From assembly GCA_019321725.1 (NCBI GenBank), contig CM033106.1, positions 16,528,551 through 16,592,550 on the forward strand: a stretch of DNA of 64,000 bases. Direction: 5' to 3'. Positions 12,361 to 25,004 of this stretch are shown one piece after another. The DNA is from Paulownia fortunei (Eukaryota > Streptophyta > Magnoliopsida > Lamiales > Paulowniaceae). The position numbers and the translations under genes were made by a program. The first letter of the stretch is position 1, and each line of letters begins with the position of its first letter. Under the pieces are notes generated by a model. The model was not told the origin of the DNA, made no database searches, and worked only from the letters and a program-made list of their open reading frames with translations.

Positions 12361-13469
12361 TCACATAAGCATGCCTTGCATGCCTCGGTGCACTAGGTGT
12401 GGCCAACAAAATATTTTCATTCAAAAAATTGTAATGAGCATGCAAGATCTCAACAATGTTCATATATTATGCATGCATGTGCAAATGCTAATGAATGGCA
12501 TGCTCAATGCAACACTCAATGCAACAAGTATTTTGTCTTATCATTCTCACACACCACATGCATCAAACGATACTTAATATACTTGTTATTACACCTCTGC
12601 AAACATCACATCACAAATAGTATAGATATTCCAAGAAATACTATGTTCATGCACTGTAGTTGTAAATTGATTTTTACTCACCTTTGATCAGTTGTATGTT
12701 GCTTCTAGGTTTCTTAAGTATTACTCCCCAACTCTATAATCTGTAAAAATACAAGGTATCAGTCACCATCCTCAATTAACAAGTTCATTATACCTAATGT
12801 AGTATAAAAATCTTGAATTTCAATTTAACTAAACAACCTTACCACTTAAAAACTATAACCAAATACAACCTTCTATGCACCTTTGTTCCACATCTTACAT
12901 GTATACTAACCTCACTTAATTGATGTATTATGATCCTATAACATCCCCCTAAATGTTAGGGATCAAGTGCACCACATGTATGTTTGAACATGTTAATGAA
13001 CCAAATGGGACAGATTCACAACTTCACATTTTCTTGCTGCCACATTAATTTGCATAATGATTTTGACACCCTTAGACATATTAATTCACTCCCCAATTTT
13101 TATCACACTTAGATAACATCAAAAAAAATATAACCATATCATATAATGACTAAAACTCACGGATATAGCTTCCCAAGTTCAGCTCCTTTCACTGTATAAT
13201 AAAACAGATTTTTCCTACCATGACAATTTTATGTATTTCATGATATTAATAGTTTTGGCACCCTTAAGTATATTCAATCACTCCCAAATTTTAACTGTAC
13301 ATAGATAACATATACACAGAGATAACCAGGCTATATTATTATCAAAACTAATGGATTTAATTCTGTAAAGCCAATCCCCTTCACACAAGACATAATCTGA
13401 AATTCAATAGTGACAGTTTTGAGCATCTCTTTAATTATTTTGTCATATTTTAATTCATAAGCTATCCAA

Positions 13470-13595
13470 ACCTATATACATAACTCATATATAAACATTT
13501 TCATGATGATAAATATAGGATTTACCCAAACCTATATACATAATATTAACTCCTATATAAACACTTTCATGATGATAAATATAGGATTTACCCAA
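13470..13595. repeat. Two-copy tandem repeat, 60 and 66 bp
   Basis: Unit 1 (13470-13529) and unit 2 (13530-13595) both start 'acctatatacata' and end 'ataggatttacccaa'. Unit 2 carries a 6-bp addition and few substitutions. It lies inside the Tekay-type LTR. Confidence 0.85.
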
Positions 13596-14639
13596 GGTTT
13601 CTTGCATATTTCAAGCTCAATAAACTAGAAATCAGCATATACACAAATTCTACCCCATAGTGGTTCTACTATGTGTTTATAACCACAAATCATTCTAACA
13701 TCATCATGAACAAGATAAGAATCTTAATAAATTACAAAACCCTAAAATAATATAAAAAAATTGATGTCAAAACTATAGATGAACCTCACTTATTCCAGTT
13801 TCAGCTTCTACTCATGATTACTACTTCTTTTTGCTTCTTTTACCCTTTTCTCTCACTGAGAATTACGTAGGACCAGCTTAGAGAGCGTCTAACATAAGTT
13901 TGGATCTTAAAAATAACTGAAAAATGGTTGAGGATTGTGGGTTAATGGCTAAAAGTGAAGGAAAGCTTGAGGTGGCATTTGAGGTGCTTGCTTAAGCTTG
14001 GTAGCAAGCATGTGGTGGCAAGTTGTGGTATAAATCTGAACTTTCACCCATTTTTCAAGCTTAGATCAGATGTATCTTACTATACATTAATTTTATTGCA
14101 TCCTATTTTAATTACTACAAGATTCTATAGATAATTCATAAGCTAATTTCCTAACCCTTCATTTAATTTCTTACTCGATTGTTAACCGATTCTTGAATAA
14201 TTATTCATATTAAAAATTATATAATTTTATACATAAATGAATATTGTAATATCATCTTTCAATCATAGTATCTTATGTCCAATGTCCCAAATATGTAATT
14301 TACCGATATATACTTTTGAAATACTTGGATGAAATCAAATCAAACCGTATAAGCTTACTAGTAACACCTTTAACACTTTCAAAATTATAACCTATATATC
14401 CCATCTATATCCAATATTGATCAACCTCATTTTTTTCTTATTTCAATTTAATGTTGATTATTTATATTATGATGATCGACAACTAAAACCATATGAGATT
14501 TTCTAAAAATTTAATGATCAAATGTGATTATAAGGTAAAACAGATTATGACATGCGAGTTTCAATGCAAGCACATATAAATAACATGTAATGCATGAATT
14601 ATATTGGTCAAGTAAGTAGTGTGAGGCTCATATATTACA

Positions 14640-16730
14640 AATATTGAGGTTGATTTATGAATCTATAGTTTAACTAATTAATTTGCTTTATTTTTATATT
14701 ATTAATTTTGTTTTTGTTCTTCTTTGTTTCATATTCTTTAGACAAGCTACTTTGAGAGTTCTTGTTTTTCATTATAGGTGTTGTTGGTGCATGACCCATT
14801 CATCTATATGGGATCTTGAGCCAAATGACCTAAAAATTGAAGAACTCTTCGTTTGTTGATAAAGGAAGCAAAATTGGAAAGAATGGCCAACAAGAGCGAG
14901 ATATGGAGAATAGATCATTGTTAGATAATGCTAAATTAGTCAATGGGACCAATTCAAGTATTAGAAGGCCGATAATATAAGTAAACACTTTTGAGATTAA
15001 ACCGACGATCATTCAAATGATACAAACTTATGTGCAATATGATGGTTTGTCTAGTGATGACCCCAATGCTTACATTCCAAACTTCTTGGAAATCTGTGAC
15101 ATTTTTAAGCACAACGGAGTGACCGATGATGCTATTAGGCCGAGATTATTTCCATTTTTCTTGAGAGAGAAAGCTAAGATTTTACCCAATTCATTGCCTA
15201 CATGATCAATTACTACATGGGATGCCATGACATAAGCATTCCTGCCAAGTATTTCCACCTTCTAAAACCATAAAAATGAGGAATGACTTTACTATATTTG
15301 TGCAATTTGAGTTGAAGTCCTTATATGAAGGTTGGGAGAGGTTCAAGGATTTGTTGAGGATGTGCCCACACCATGGTTTGCCTACATGGCTTCAAGTGTA
15401 AACATTCTACAATAGTTTATCCCTTGCCAATCGAGCTACGATTGATGCAGTGGTGGGAGGCACAATTATGAGGAAAACTCTAGGAGAGACATATGAATTG
15501 TTAGAGAAAATAGCATCTAATAGTTACCAATAGCAAATTGATAGAAGTTTGGGAAAAAAGTTAGTGGGAGTGCACACCGTTAACACATAATCTACCCTTT
15601 CAGCTCAAATTAAAGCATTGAACAAAAAAATTGACAACATGAGTGCTTCGACGATGAAGGTGCAAACCATCGCATGTGAGTTATGTAGAGGTGGACACTA
15701 TAGCACAAAGTGTCAAGTTGGGAACTTTTTTTCATCCTCATCTGAGCAAGCCAATTGTGTTGGGAATTTTAATAGGCAAGTAAACAATCCCTATTCCAAA
15801 CACATACAATCCCAAATAAGGAATCACCCAAATTTTGCATGGGGAGGTCAAATTAGCCAAGGTACTTCTCAAGCCAATCAACACATGGTGAGACCTCTAC
15901 CACCCAATTACCCACCCAAAAGAAGAAATCAAATTTATAAGAGCTTGTGGCCAAGTTCATTACTAATACTAAAGCGAGAATCCAAAATAATGAGGCAACC
16001 TTATGGAATTTGGAAACTCAAGTAGGTTAAATTGCAAGCATTGCTTCGGGACGTGCTCAAAGGACATTACCAAGTGACATGAAGAACCCCAAGGCACAAG
16101 TAAATACAATCATGTTGAGAAGTAGGAAGGAGGTAAGTACCAAAGTGCAAGAAGTGGAACCTCAACAAGAAAATGAAGACAAGACAATATTAAAGCCTAG
16201 CACGTCACACAAACTAGTCATCCTTAATAAGGCATAAGTGTTCCTCCACCTTATCCTATGGCATTGAAAAATAAAATTAGATGTGAAATTTTCTAAATTT
16301 CTTGAAGTCTTTAAAAATTTCATATTAATATTCCATTTGCTGATGATTTACTTCAAATGCCTAGTTATGCTAAATTATTGAAAGAAATTTTGTTAAATAA
16401 AAGAAAAATAGAGGAACATGAGATGGTGAACTTGACCAAGGAGTGCTCGGTAATTGTGCATAAATAAGCTTCCTCCTAAGCTTAAGGACCCTAGGAGTTT
16501 CTCTATCCCTTGCACTATTGGTTCAATCATCTTTCCTACTTCTTTATGTGATTTGGGAGCAAGTATCAATCTTATGCCTTTGTCGATTTATGAGAATGTA
16601 CACATAAAGGTAGACAAGTTTATTTTCCTGATTCATTTCATTGTGTTAAAGACGAAAGAAGATGCTAATGTGCCCCTTATTCTAGGTAGACCTTTTCTTA
16701 CGACGAGTAGAGCTTTGACTGATGTGCAAC
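14640..16730 (+). pseudogene. Gypsy-B leader, gag and start of protease
   Basis: Athila/Tat-like gag in broken frames. 15017-15205 encodes 62 residues with the gag signature FLEICDIFKHNGVTDDAIR and a LFPFFLREKAK core. 15618-16025 carries a CELCRGGHYSTKC zinc knuckle (C-x2-C-x4-H-x4-C) followed by a NPYS...RNHPNFAW segment usual in this lineage. 16454-16730 is the aspartic protease with DLGASINLMP (D is the catalytic residue) and the LILGRPFL flap region. At 16730 the protease is cut by the Tekay insertion and resumes at 22553. Gag forms particles and protease matures the polyprotein; stops and frameshifts make all of it non-functional. The matching 5' LTR is not present. Confidence 0.8.
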
Positions 16731-19583
16731 TGTGATACCCAAGCCTCTTACTACTCACATGGCCAAATATGATTCATGCATTACATGTTAATGTTATATG
16801 CTATTTGCATTTCTATTGACATTGCATAATTTATTTCATTTTATACGACATTCTTGAATATTAAACTTAATTCTGAAGCTCTTGCACGATATTAGTTATT
16901 GAATTTATTAATCAAAGTAGTTGATTTTATATTGAAATAAGAAGAAAATGAGGTGGATCAATATTAGATATAGATGGGATATATAGGTCATAATTTTGGA
17001 AGTGCTAAAAGTGTTACTAGTAACCTTATACGGTTTAATTTGATTGGATCAAGTTATTTCAAAAGTATATATTTGTAAATTAGCATACTTGGGATATTGG
17101 ACATGATATAATATAATTTAAGTGTCATATTACAAGGCCCTTATGTGCATATGAATTTAGAAATGCAAACTAGATAATTCTTTAAGAATCGGATGCGAAT
17201 CGGTTTGGAGATCGAATGAACGGACATAGGAATTACCTATGGGAATGAATGGTGATTAAGATAGGTTGCAACCAAATAAAAATAGATGAGACACACAAGA
17301 TTAGGGCTGCAAGATAAGGGAAAAAATCAGATTTGCCATTTACTTGCCACCTCGTGCTTTCTTATTAAGCTTAAGCTAACATCTCAAGCTAACACCTCAA
17401 ACCCTTCACCCTTAAGCAACGACCAGACCCTCATTTCAGCCATTTTCATCTTCCAAACACACACCTTAAGGTCTCCATGTGATCCAAATTGATTCCAAGT
17501 TGAAATAAAAGCAAGAAAAGCAAAGAAGAAGTGATTACCATCAAGTTAGCCTCAAAATCTGCATAGGTAACACTTATCTACGGTTTTGCCTTTGGTTTTC
17601 AGATTATTATGAATGGTTTTATGGATTATTAAGCTTTAAATATCTCTTATAAAAGTGTTAGGAAGTTTTTAGTTAGACTTTGGTGCACAAAGAAAGGGTT
17701 TTTGATCACAAACACTTAATAGGAAATACTTGTGGTAGAAACTGTCATCTTACTGTTCTCTTGTGTTTTAGGCTTCAAAAGTGTATGGTATGTTGAATAA
17801 AACCTATAATTATTACCATTTACATGACCATATATGAGTTAAGAGTATTGGAATGAATTTTTATCAGTTGGAAATTGAAATAGAGAATGATATTGGAGAA
17901 ACACTCAAACTGCCAAAATAGCAAAATCTGTTTTGGTGTGCTGTGAAGGAAACTGAATTAAGGGAGCTAAATCGATTATTTTTGGTAATAATATGACCTG
18001 GTTATCTCATTATATATGTTATCTAAGTATGGTGAAAATGTTGGAGTGATTGAATATACTTAAGGGTGCCAAAACCATTAATGTCATGAAGTGTGCAAAA
18101 CTGTCACGGTAGGAAATAATCTGTTTCAGTATGTCGTGAAGAGAGCTGAACTTGGGAAGCTATATCCGTGATTTTTAGCAATTATATGATATGGTTACAT
18201 TTATATACATGTTATATAAGTGTGGTAAAATTTTTGGAGTGATTGGATATGTTTAGGGATGTTAAAATTATCATGCAACTAAACTTGACAGCAAGAAAAT
18301 ATGAAAATGTGAATCTGCCACATTTGATCACTTAGCATGTTTCAACCTAGACATGTTGCTATTGAGTGTTAACAATTAGGTACATGCTATTAGAGTTATA
18401 ATACTTCAATTACATGATGTTTTCATGTATTTAAGATGAGAAATTGAGGTATTTGAGGGGCTATATTGGGTTCTAGTTTGTGAAAGCTTGATTGTTAGCT
18501 TATAGCTTGGTGTTTAAGGTCTAGTATGAGATTTTGTGCTTCAACTTGCCAAATTGGGAATGGTGCTTGATGTTGGGTAATATTACAGGCTATTTTACAT
18601 CTAAGGTTGGAGAGGAATACTAAACAAATTTAGACTAAGCCACCAACCAAGTGAAAGGTAAGTAAAGATTCATTTGCAACCACAATGCATAGACATAGTA
18701 GATGTGTGAATTATATGTGATATCATAAATCATATGTGCATAGTAGAGGGCTCTCCATTGAGCATACATACATGGGCATTGTCATTAGCACGTGCATGCA
18801 TCATATACTAGCATTGTGATAAATCTTGCATTGCACGGCATGATTCAGAGAAAGGAAAATGTTTTGTTGACCACTACTAGTGTACCGAAGCATGCATGGA
18901 TTTGCATGGTGTTATGCATGGATTTGCAAGGTTCGTGTGCATGGATTTGCATGCTTATATGATTATTGGCCATTGGATTATGGCGGTATACAGAGCTCTT
19001 TTCCGGTGCATGAGATAGTAGCGTTGGTCAGGGGCCCAAGAAAGAAATGATTTTGAGAGAAATATTTTGATGCATAAAATTGCATTGTGAGCATAGCATT
19101 TTGAGTTGCATGACTTGATATTGTGGATTATTCTTTGACATGCATAATCTTTACTTGCTGAGCGTTAGCTCATATAGTTTATGCATTGTAGGTGAGTACG
19201 ATGATACTTGAAGCATCTTTGACTGGCTGGTCGGCTGTTGGAGCTCCTGCAGGTGTTTGAGGGAGTGTGTACATGGATGACGACCTGTTGGGCTATTTTG
19301 TTGGCTTGTTATATTTTGAGTCTGGTGTATTATGTTTTTAGATTGGTACTATATTTTCTTTTAAAACTTTACTGTAATTAAGTGTATGTAAATATTGTGG
19401 TTGTTGTGGGTGTTGTGTTTTTATATAAATACTGATCCTTCTATTTTAAACAGGGTTGTGTATGTAAGAAGTGATTTAGCTTTTCTTAAAATGTTAAAAA
19501 AAAAAATATTCCATGCATGCACACAGGTTCTATCATGTCAAATTATACAATATATATGGTTGTGTAGTAATGGGGGTGTTACA
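16731..19583 (+). mobile_element. Tekay 5' LTR
   Basis: 2853 bp. Near-identical in its last 360 bp to 22187-22547, and similar over its length, inverted, to 25802-28734. Around 18880-18960 it carries three copies of TGCATGGATTTGC with CATGCATG (RY) words. The 3' part contains an A-run (about 19497-19506) before TATTCCATGCATGCA. The 68-codon ORF at 17286-17492 and the 79-codon ORF at 19395-19634 lie in or across the LTR and are not genes. Confidence 0.88.
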
Positions 19584-19586
19584 GAG

Positions 19587-19598
19587 TGGTATCAGAGC
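19587..19598 (+). other. Primer-binding site (initiator tRNA-Met)
   Basis: TGGTATCAGAGC, an exact match to the complement of the 3' end of plant initiator tRNA-Met, three bases after the 5' LTR end. It primes minus-strand DNA synthesis. Confidence 0.93.
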
Positions 19599-19754
19599 CC
19601 AGGTCTTGATTCTGTAGACTGTCCATGTACATAACCTTTGAAACTTGCAGAGCGCAGCCATTCCAGTAAGTTTTATATTATCATATATTGCATTTCATAT
19701 TTCATAAATTATATTGGCCATATGTTGTCAAACTTGTTTAAACAGCGCTGCAAA

Positions 19755-22186
19755 ATGGTGAGAACTCGTGGTGAGAGCAATGGTGGTGCCAGAGCACAGA
19801 GGAATGAGACACCCATCCCGGTTAATGATCGAGATACCATGATTAATCGGTTAACAGAATTGATTGAACGACAGTCCGAACAGATTCAACAATTGATTCG
19901 GCAGAGGGATAATGGTGAGCAACCACGGTGGAGGTAAACCAACAGCGGGCAGACTATATATATATGGTGGAGAACGATTTCGGAGACTGGATCCCCCAAC
20001 ATTTGAGGATGCTATTGATCCTACCGCTGCAGATGACTGGTTGAGGACCCTGGAGAACATGTTCCAGTACAGCAGGGTGCCAGTAGAGGAGAGGGTAATG
20101 TGTGCCACTTTCATGCTTTGCGGTAGTGCAGGCCATTGGTGGGACATGATTAACAGTATAGAGGACATTACTACCATGAGCTGGGATAGATTCAAGGAGT
20201 TATTCGAAACAAATATTTCACAGCTCCAGTTCGCATGATGAAGATGAACGAGTTTATACAACTACGACAAGGAGCGATGACTGTTGGGGAATATATTCGT
20301 AAATTTGAACAACTGTCCAGGTTTGCTACGCACATGGTCAGCACTGAAGTACTGAAAGTAGAGAGATTTCTGGAAGGTTTGAGGCCAGAGTTATACCGGG
20401 ATGTGAATATGGCGGGTACTCAAGGGGTGACATTTTCACATGTGGCTGAGAGGGCGTTGGTGGCAGAACAGGCTGAATTGAGAATCGTTCGTGCACATGA
20501 GGCTCGACAACAGTTCAGACAGCAGGGACAGAGATGGCTGTGGGGCAAAAGAGGCCATTCCAAATGCAGAAGCCGATCCAAATACAGAAGCCGGGATTTA
20601 AATTTCAAGGAGAACAAGGCCAACAACAAGAAGGTCAAAATAAGAGGCCACGGGTCGAACAAGGAAAAGCACCAATGCTAGAAGCTGTGTGTCAGAAATG
20701 TGGTAATCGACATACTGGAGGCTGCTATATAGAAACCAGGACGTGTTTTCGATGTGGAATACCGGGACATATTGCTAAATTTTGCCCAGGTAAACAGAAT
20801 CAGACCATCCAAAAGAATGTACCAGCCAAGGTGTTCACCATGACCAGGGCGGATGCAGAAGCAAATCCATCGGTGGTAACAGGTACACTTTATATTTCTA
20901 GTGTTCCAACACTTGTATTATTTGATTCTGGAGCCACGCATTCATTTGCATCCACTGAGTACGTGAAGAGGCTGGGTAGAATACCAGATGTAGCAGAAAT
21001 CAGTTATAGTGTAACAGTTCCCTCTGGAGATGCTAGACAAACCGATCGGATTTTGAGAGCTTGTGCTATACTTGTTGAAGGTAGAGAATTACATGCTGAT
21101 TTGATTGTACTGGATATGAATGATTATGATGTTATTTTAGGCATGGATTGGTTGTCAAAGTATGGGGCTACTATCAACTGTAAGGAAAAGACGGTGACAT
21201 TTCAACTTTCTGGGAAAGAGTCTTTCACATTTGCCAGCATTGTGAAGAATTTCAGATTTCCTATGATTTCAGCAGTGAAGGCACAACGATTACTCGATGA
21301 TGGTTGCGAAGGGTACTTGGTGAGTGTCATGAACATTGAGGAACAACACCCACCAACTCTGAGTGAAATACCAGTGGTACGGGAATATACTGAAGTATTC
21401 CCAGATGATCTCCAGGACTGCCACCAGATCGTGAAATAAAGTTTGTTATTGACATACAACCAGGAACATCTTCAATCTCAAAAACTCCCTACAGAATGGC
21501 TCCATTGGAGTTGAAAGAATTGAAAGTACAATTACAAGACTTGTTGGACAAGGGATTCATCAGACCGAGCTTTTCACCTTGGGGAGCACCAGTTCTATTT
21601 GTATGTAAGAAGGATGGCACCATGAGACTGTGCATCGATTATCGAGAGTTGAACAGTGTCACAATTAAGAATAAGTATCCATTACCCAGAATCGATGATT
21701 TATTTGACCAGCTACAGGGTGCCGCAATATTTTCAAAGATTGACTTACGCTCTGGGTACCATCAATTGAAAATAAAGGAAGAGGATATCCCCAAGACGGC
21801 ATTTAGTACAAGATATGGGCACTATGAATTTTTGGTGATGCCATTTGGATTGACTAACGCTCCAACAGCATTCATGGATCTGATGAACAGAGTGTTTAAA
21901 GAATTTCTGGATAAATTTGTTATTGTGTTCATAGATGACATTCTAGTTTACTCCAGAACTAAAGAAGAACATGCTGCACATTTAACACAAGTACTAGAGA
22001 GGTCCTGAAAGTGAAGCAGTTGTATGCCAAATTCAAGAAATGCGAGTTCTAGTTGGATCGTGTGGTATTCTTGGGACATGTTATATCAGGAGCGGGAATA
22101 TCAGTAGATCGAAGTAAAGTTGAAGCTATCAACAACTGGATGCAACCTACTAATCCTTCAGAGGTGCGCAGTTTTCTGGGTTTAGC
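19755..22186 (+). pseudogene. Tekay gag-protease-RT, frameshifted and truncated
   Basis: The gag start is the ATG at 19755 (MVRTRGESNGG). In order: gag N-terminus to about 19915, gag core with WLRTLENMF and AGHWWDM (19939-20205), gag C-terminal half with GEYIRKFEQL (20235-20530), zinc knuckle CFRCGIPGHIAKFC (about 20737-20790), protease LFDSGATHSF (20920-20950) and GMDWLSKYG (21142-21168), then RT (21496-22186) with [40 protein letters not shown] and the catalytic FIDDILVYS (21930-21956). Frame changes occur near 19915-19937, 20205, 20540, 21415 and 21995. A tryptophan codon of the CEFW motif reads TAG near 22050. Translation of RT ends at FLGLAG, where the deletion joins LTR sequence. Non-functional. 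Confidence 0.9.
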
Positions 22187-22547
22187 TGGCTGGTCGGCTG
22201 TTGGAGCTCCTGCAGGTGTTTGAGGGAGTGTGTACATGGATGACGACCTGTTGGGCTATTTTGTTGGCTTGTTATATGTTGAGTCTGGTGTATTATGTTT
22301 TTAGATTGGTACTATATTTCTCTTTTAAAACTTTACTGTAATTAAGTGTGTAAATATTGTGGTTGTTGTGGGTGTTGTGTTTTTATATAAATACTGATCC
22401 TTCTATTTTAAACAGGGTTGTGTATGTAAGAAGTGATTTAGCTTTTCTTAAAATGTTAAAAAAAAAAAAATATTCCATGCATGCACACAGGTTCTATCAT
22501 GTCAAATTATACAATATATATGGTTGTGTAGTAATGGGGGTGTTACA
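22187..22547 (+). mobile_element. Truncated Tekay 3' LTR (last 360 bp)
   Basis: Almost identical to the end of the 5' LTR (about 19221-19583). Visible differences are one T/G change, a small change in the TATTTTC run, a 2-bp indel and A-run length. The 79- and 82-codon ORFs in the two LTR ends share their first half for this reason. The second one continues into Gypsy-B protease codons after 22547. Confidence 0.9.
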
Positions 22548-22552
22548 GCAAC

Positions 22553-25004
22553 TAGGCAATTTGATACTTAGAATACGGAATGACCAAGTGATCTTTCATG
22601 TTTGAAAATCTTTCAATTATTCTGTAGAAATGAACTTGTGTGAAAAAAATTGATGCCCATGATCCGTTGGCAAATGATCTTTTACAACAAACCAATTGTG
22701 AGAAGAAAATGATGTATGCATAGTGAACTTTAAAGAAAATGAAAAAGATAAAATGTATGTTAATATGAATGAAGTTAAAGATAGAATTATTAGGTAGAAA
22801 AGCCTAAGTGTAATCAATTAGATGCTTTTGATCGTTTTATTGTTAAGTATGTGCAGAAAAATAAATTGAAGGATGCATTTGAAGAATTATTAGGAAATTC
22901 AAAAGGAGGAGAGATGGAGGATGAAAGCTTGGTGGCTGCCCATGTACACTTTGATGCTTAATTACCATTTAAGAAGCATTTTCAAGTGAACTCAAAAATT
23001 CTAGGCAAACCAAGACTAAGATTATGATCAACCATGCAAGGTAAGGCACACATGGAGAGATTCAAACCCCTTGATATGGGGTGACTAACACCGATCCAAG
23101 TACCAATTGGGAGAAGGTAACATGCGTAAGATGTCTAAATTTCATCTTACGTTTTCCCAAAGAGAGGTAATAAAGTCGGGCCAATGACTGTAGACCAAGT
23201 GCTTCTTAGTAGGCAACCCAAGTTCTTTGTTTTCTTTGCTTTTGAATAATTTCTTAGGTAGTTTTTGAAACATGTCCCATTTCTAGATTTAGGCATGTCA
23301 AGCTTTTGTTTTAGCTATTGCATTGCTTCGTTTGCATTTTTTACTTTTATGAATAGCCCATGTGCTTTCATGTCTCATTTTTCTTGTGTAGATAAAAATC
23401 TTATTGGTGATATTTGTATCTCCTATGGACTTCAAGGGCATCATCTATTGGAAAGGGTAGTTTTCTATTTCCTCCCTCTTATGTGCTTTATTTCTTTAAA
23501 TATTGAGAACAATGTTAATTTCAAAGTTGGAGGTGGAATTTGTATTTTGTGTGTTTAAGCTCTATGTGAAAAATTAAGCTAATTTTTTCAACATTTATTG
23601 AAGCTCTGTGTGTGAATTACATGTTATGTGTGATGAAAGTCCTAGAGTAAGCATGTTGTTGTTGACAAACTTGAGTAAGTTTAGCCTTTGTGATTGAATG
23701 AACAACTTGATTATCGATTGCCTATGATGATACCTAATTGATACTCTATAGAATCTAGAAGAAAGAAAGACTGATAGTCTTACAACATGGCAATTTTTGT
23801 GTGTATTTGATTTTGTCATGAATGATGAATATTCATTGAACACGTTATGTCAAAATCCTGGGAATTGTGGGCTACAAGGTGTTGGAGTTTGCTTCCAATG
23901 AGTTGTATTGGTCATTTTGTGGTGTTCTAGAACTTGCTTGATTACTCTTTGAGGTGAAATCCTAGATGACTAGCAAACTTGAAAATAATTTAGGCCATCT
24001 TTGACTCATTTGTGCCTTTCAAGCTTACCATGATCATATTTTTTTTCACTTGTTACCCCTTTGAGCCTTTCTCAAAGAATGGCATGTGCAACGCATATAA
24101 GTAACCACCATTCGACTTCATTTCTTGAAGCTCACTTCACCTACCCTTCCAAGCCCAAAAAACCAATAATTGTCCCTAAGAGAGCTTAAAGTGTGACATT
24201 CTGTGCACAATCATATCATGGGGTCATATGGAGACATGTTCAAGGCATGGATGAATGCAATTAGGGGTATGAGGAAGGAAATGTGAAAGAAAACCATCAT
24301 AACTCATGTTGATGAAAAGAAATAAGTTTGGGGGTTGTGAAAGCAAAAGAACAAGAAATGAAGCCTTGGGATTCATGAAAAAAGAAGAAGAAAAGAAAAA
24401 AAAATTGTGAAGAAAAAATTAAAAGAAAAAAAAAGTTATTGAAAAAGAAAATAAAAGAAGAGCATGAATTCCAAGGGAAAGAATAAGAGAATTGGGGAAG
24501 AAATAAAGAAAGGAGGAGAGTGTGATTTTATGTGCAATGCTTTATACTCTCTTATGTTGTTTATCCTTACCCTTTATTTGTAAGCCAATACCTAGGCCTT
24601 GTGTTACAAGTTTATTGAAATCCTTTTAATCTAAGTTTGCAAGTGTCAATATTAGTGGAGAAATTATATGAAAAGTAAGCTTATGGAACACTTAGAACTC
24701 CTTTGCTTAGATTGTGAGAATCATTAGTCGTGAAATCCATACCTAAAATGTATGCATGAAACTTGAGCTTGACATTTCACACACACACACACATTTTGAA
24801 TTCATGACCGGATTGATGAAGTACAAGTTTTGTATTGTCATTAGACTAGTTTTCTAACTAATCTTTAGACTTATGTGCAATAAAGATTGATGAGGCATTT
24901 GAATTAGTTGATCAAGCTTAGCAATTCATGATCAAAGTATGAGCCTATGATTGTTTGATTTTAAATTTTCCTCGAGGACGAGCAAAAGGTAAGCTTGGGG
25001 TAGT
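22553..25004 (+). mobile_element. Gypsy-B protease tail, pol scrap and 3' noncoding region
   Basis: Starts with the protease continuation (GNLILRIRNDQVIFHVFE-like, 22553-22610), in frame with the piece ending at 16730 once the insertion and one GCAAC are removed. About 22610-22960 is degenerate pol-linker sequence. RT, RNase H and integrase are missing. At about 23195-23220 'gtgcttcttagtaggcaacc' resembles the GCGCTT-GGGAGGCAACCC block after pol in Athila/Tat elements. ATTGAGAACAATGTT follows near 23502. The rest to 24960 is noncoding with an A-rich zone at 24380-24450. It ends with CTCGAGGACGAGCAAAAGG and a purine-rich tract before the LTR at 25005. The ORF at 23265-23558 is not supported as a gene. 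Confidence 0.7.

Larger units (their letters stand above)
11483..14639 (-). mobile_element. Truncated Tekay-type LTR, minus strand
   Basis: Colinear with the minus strand of the LTRs at 16731-19583, 25802-28734 and 37616-40409. Shared landmarks include 'gcactttgagaaaca' near the left end (also at 40300), the 'catgagctaac' block near 11943 (compare 26221), the 'cccttaagtatattcaatca' block near 13262 (compare 27401) and the 'catcccatctatatcc' block near 14400. The right end is about 14639 (TATTACA). Roughly the last 70 bp of the LTR are missing on the left, where Gypsy-A starts at 11482. It is the most diverged of the four copies. ORFs at 12164-12577 and 12397-12687 overlap out of frame and come from repeats. 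Confidence 0.75.
16731..22547 (+). mobile_element. Tekay/Del-type chromovirus, internally deleted, TSD GCAAC
   Basis: A complete insertion unit. Identical GCAAC repeats at 16726-16730 and 22548-22552 flank ends TGTGATACCC and GGGTGTTACA. Order: 5' LTR (16731-19583), primer-binding site (19587-19598), gag-protease-RT (19755-22186), then only the last 360 bp of the 3' LTR (22187-22547). RNase H, integrase, any chromodomain and about 2.5 kb of the 3' LTR are gone. The junction is at a CTGG(CTGG) microhomology. It sits in the Gypsy-B protease gene, whose reading resumes after the second GCAAC. Lineage is inferred from LTR length, tRNA-Met primer site and gag/RT sequence. Confidence 0.88.

Noticed and set aside
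12164..12687. Overlapping ORFs of 137 and 96 codons
   Set aside because: They overlap in different frames over a tandem duplication in a Tekay-type LTR and match no family.
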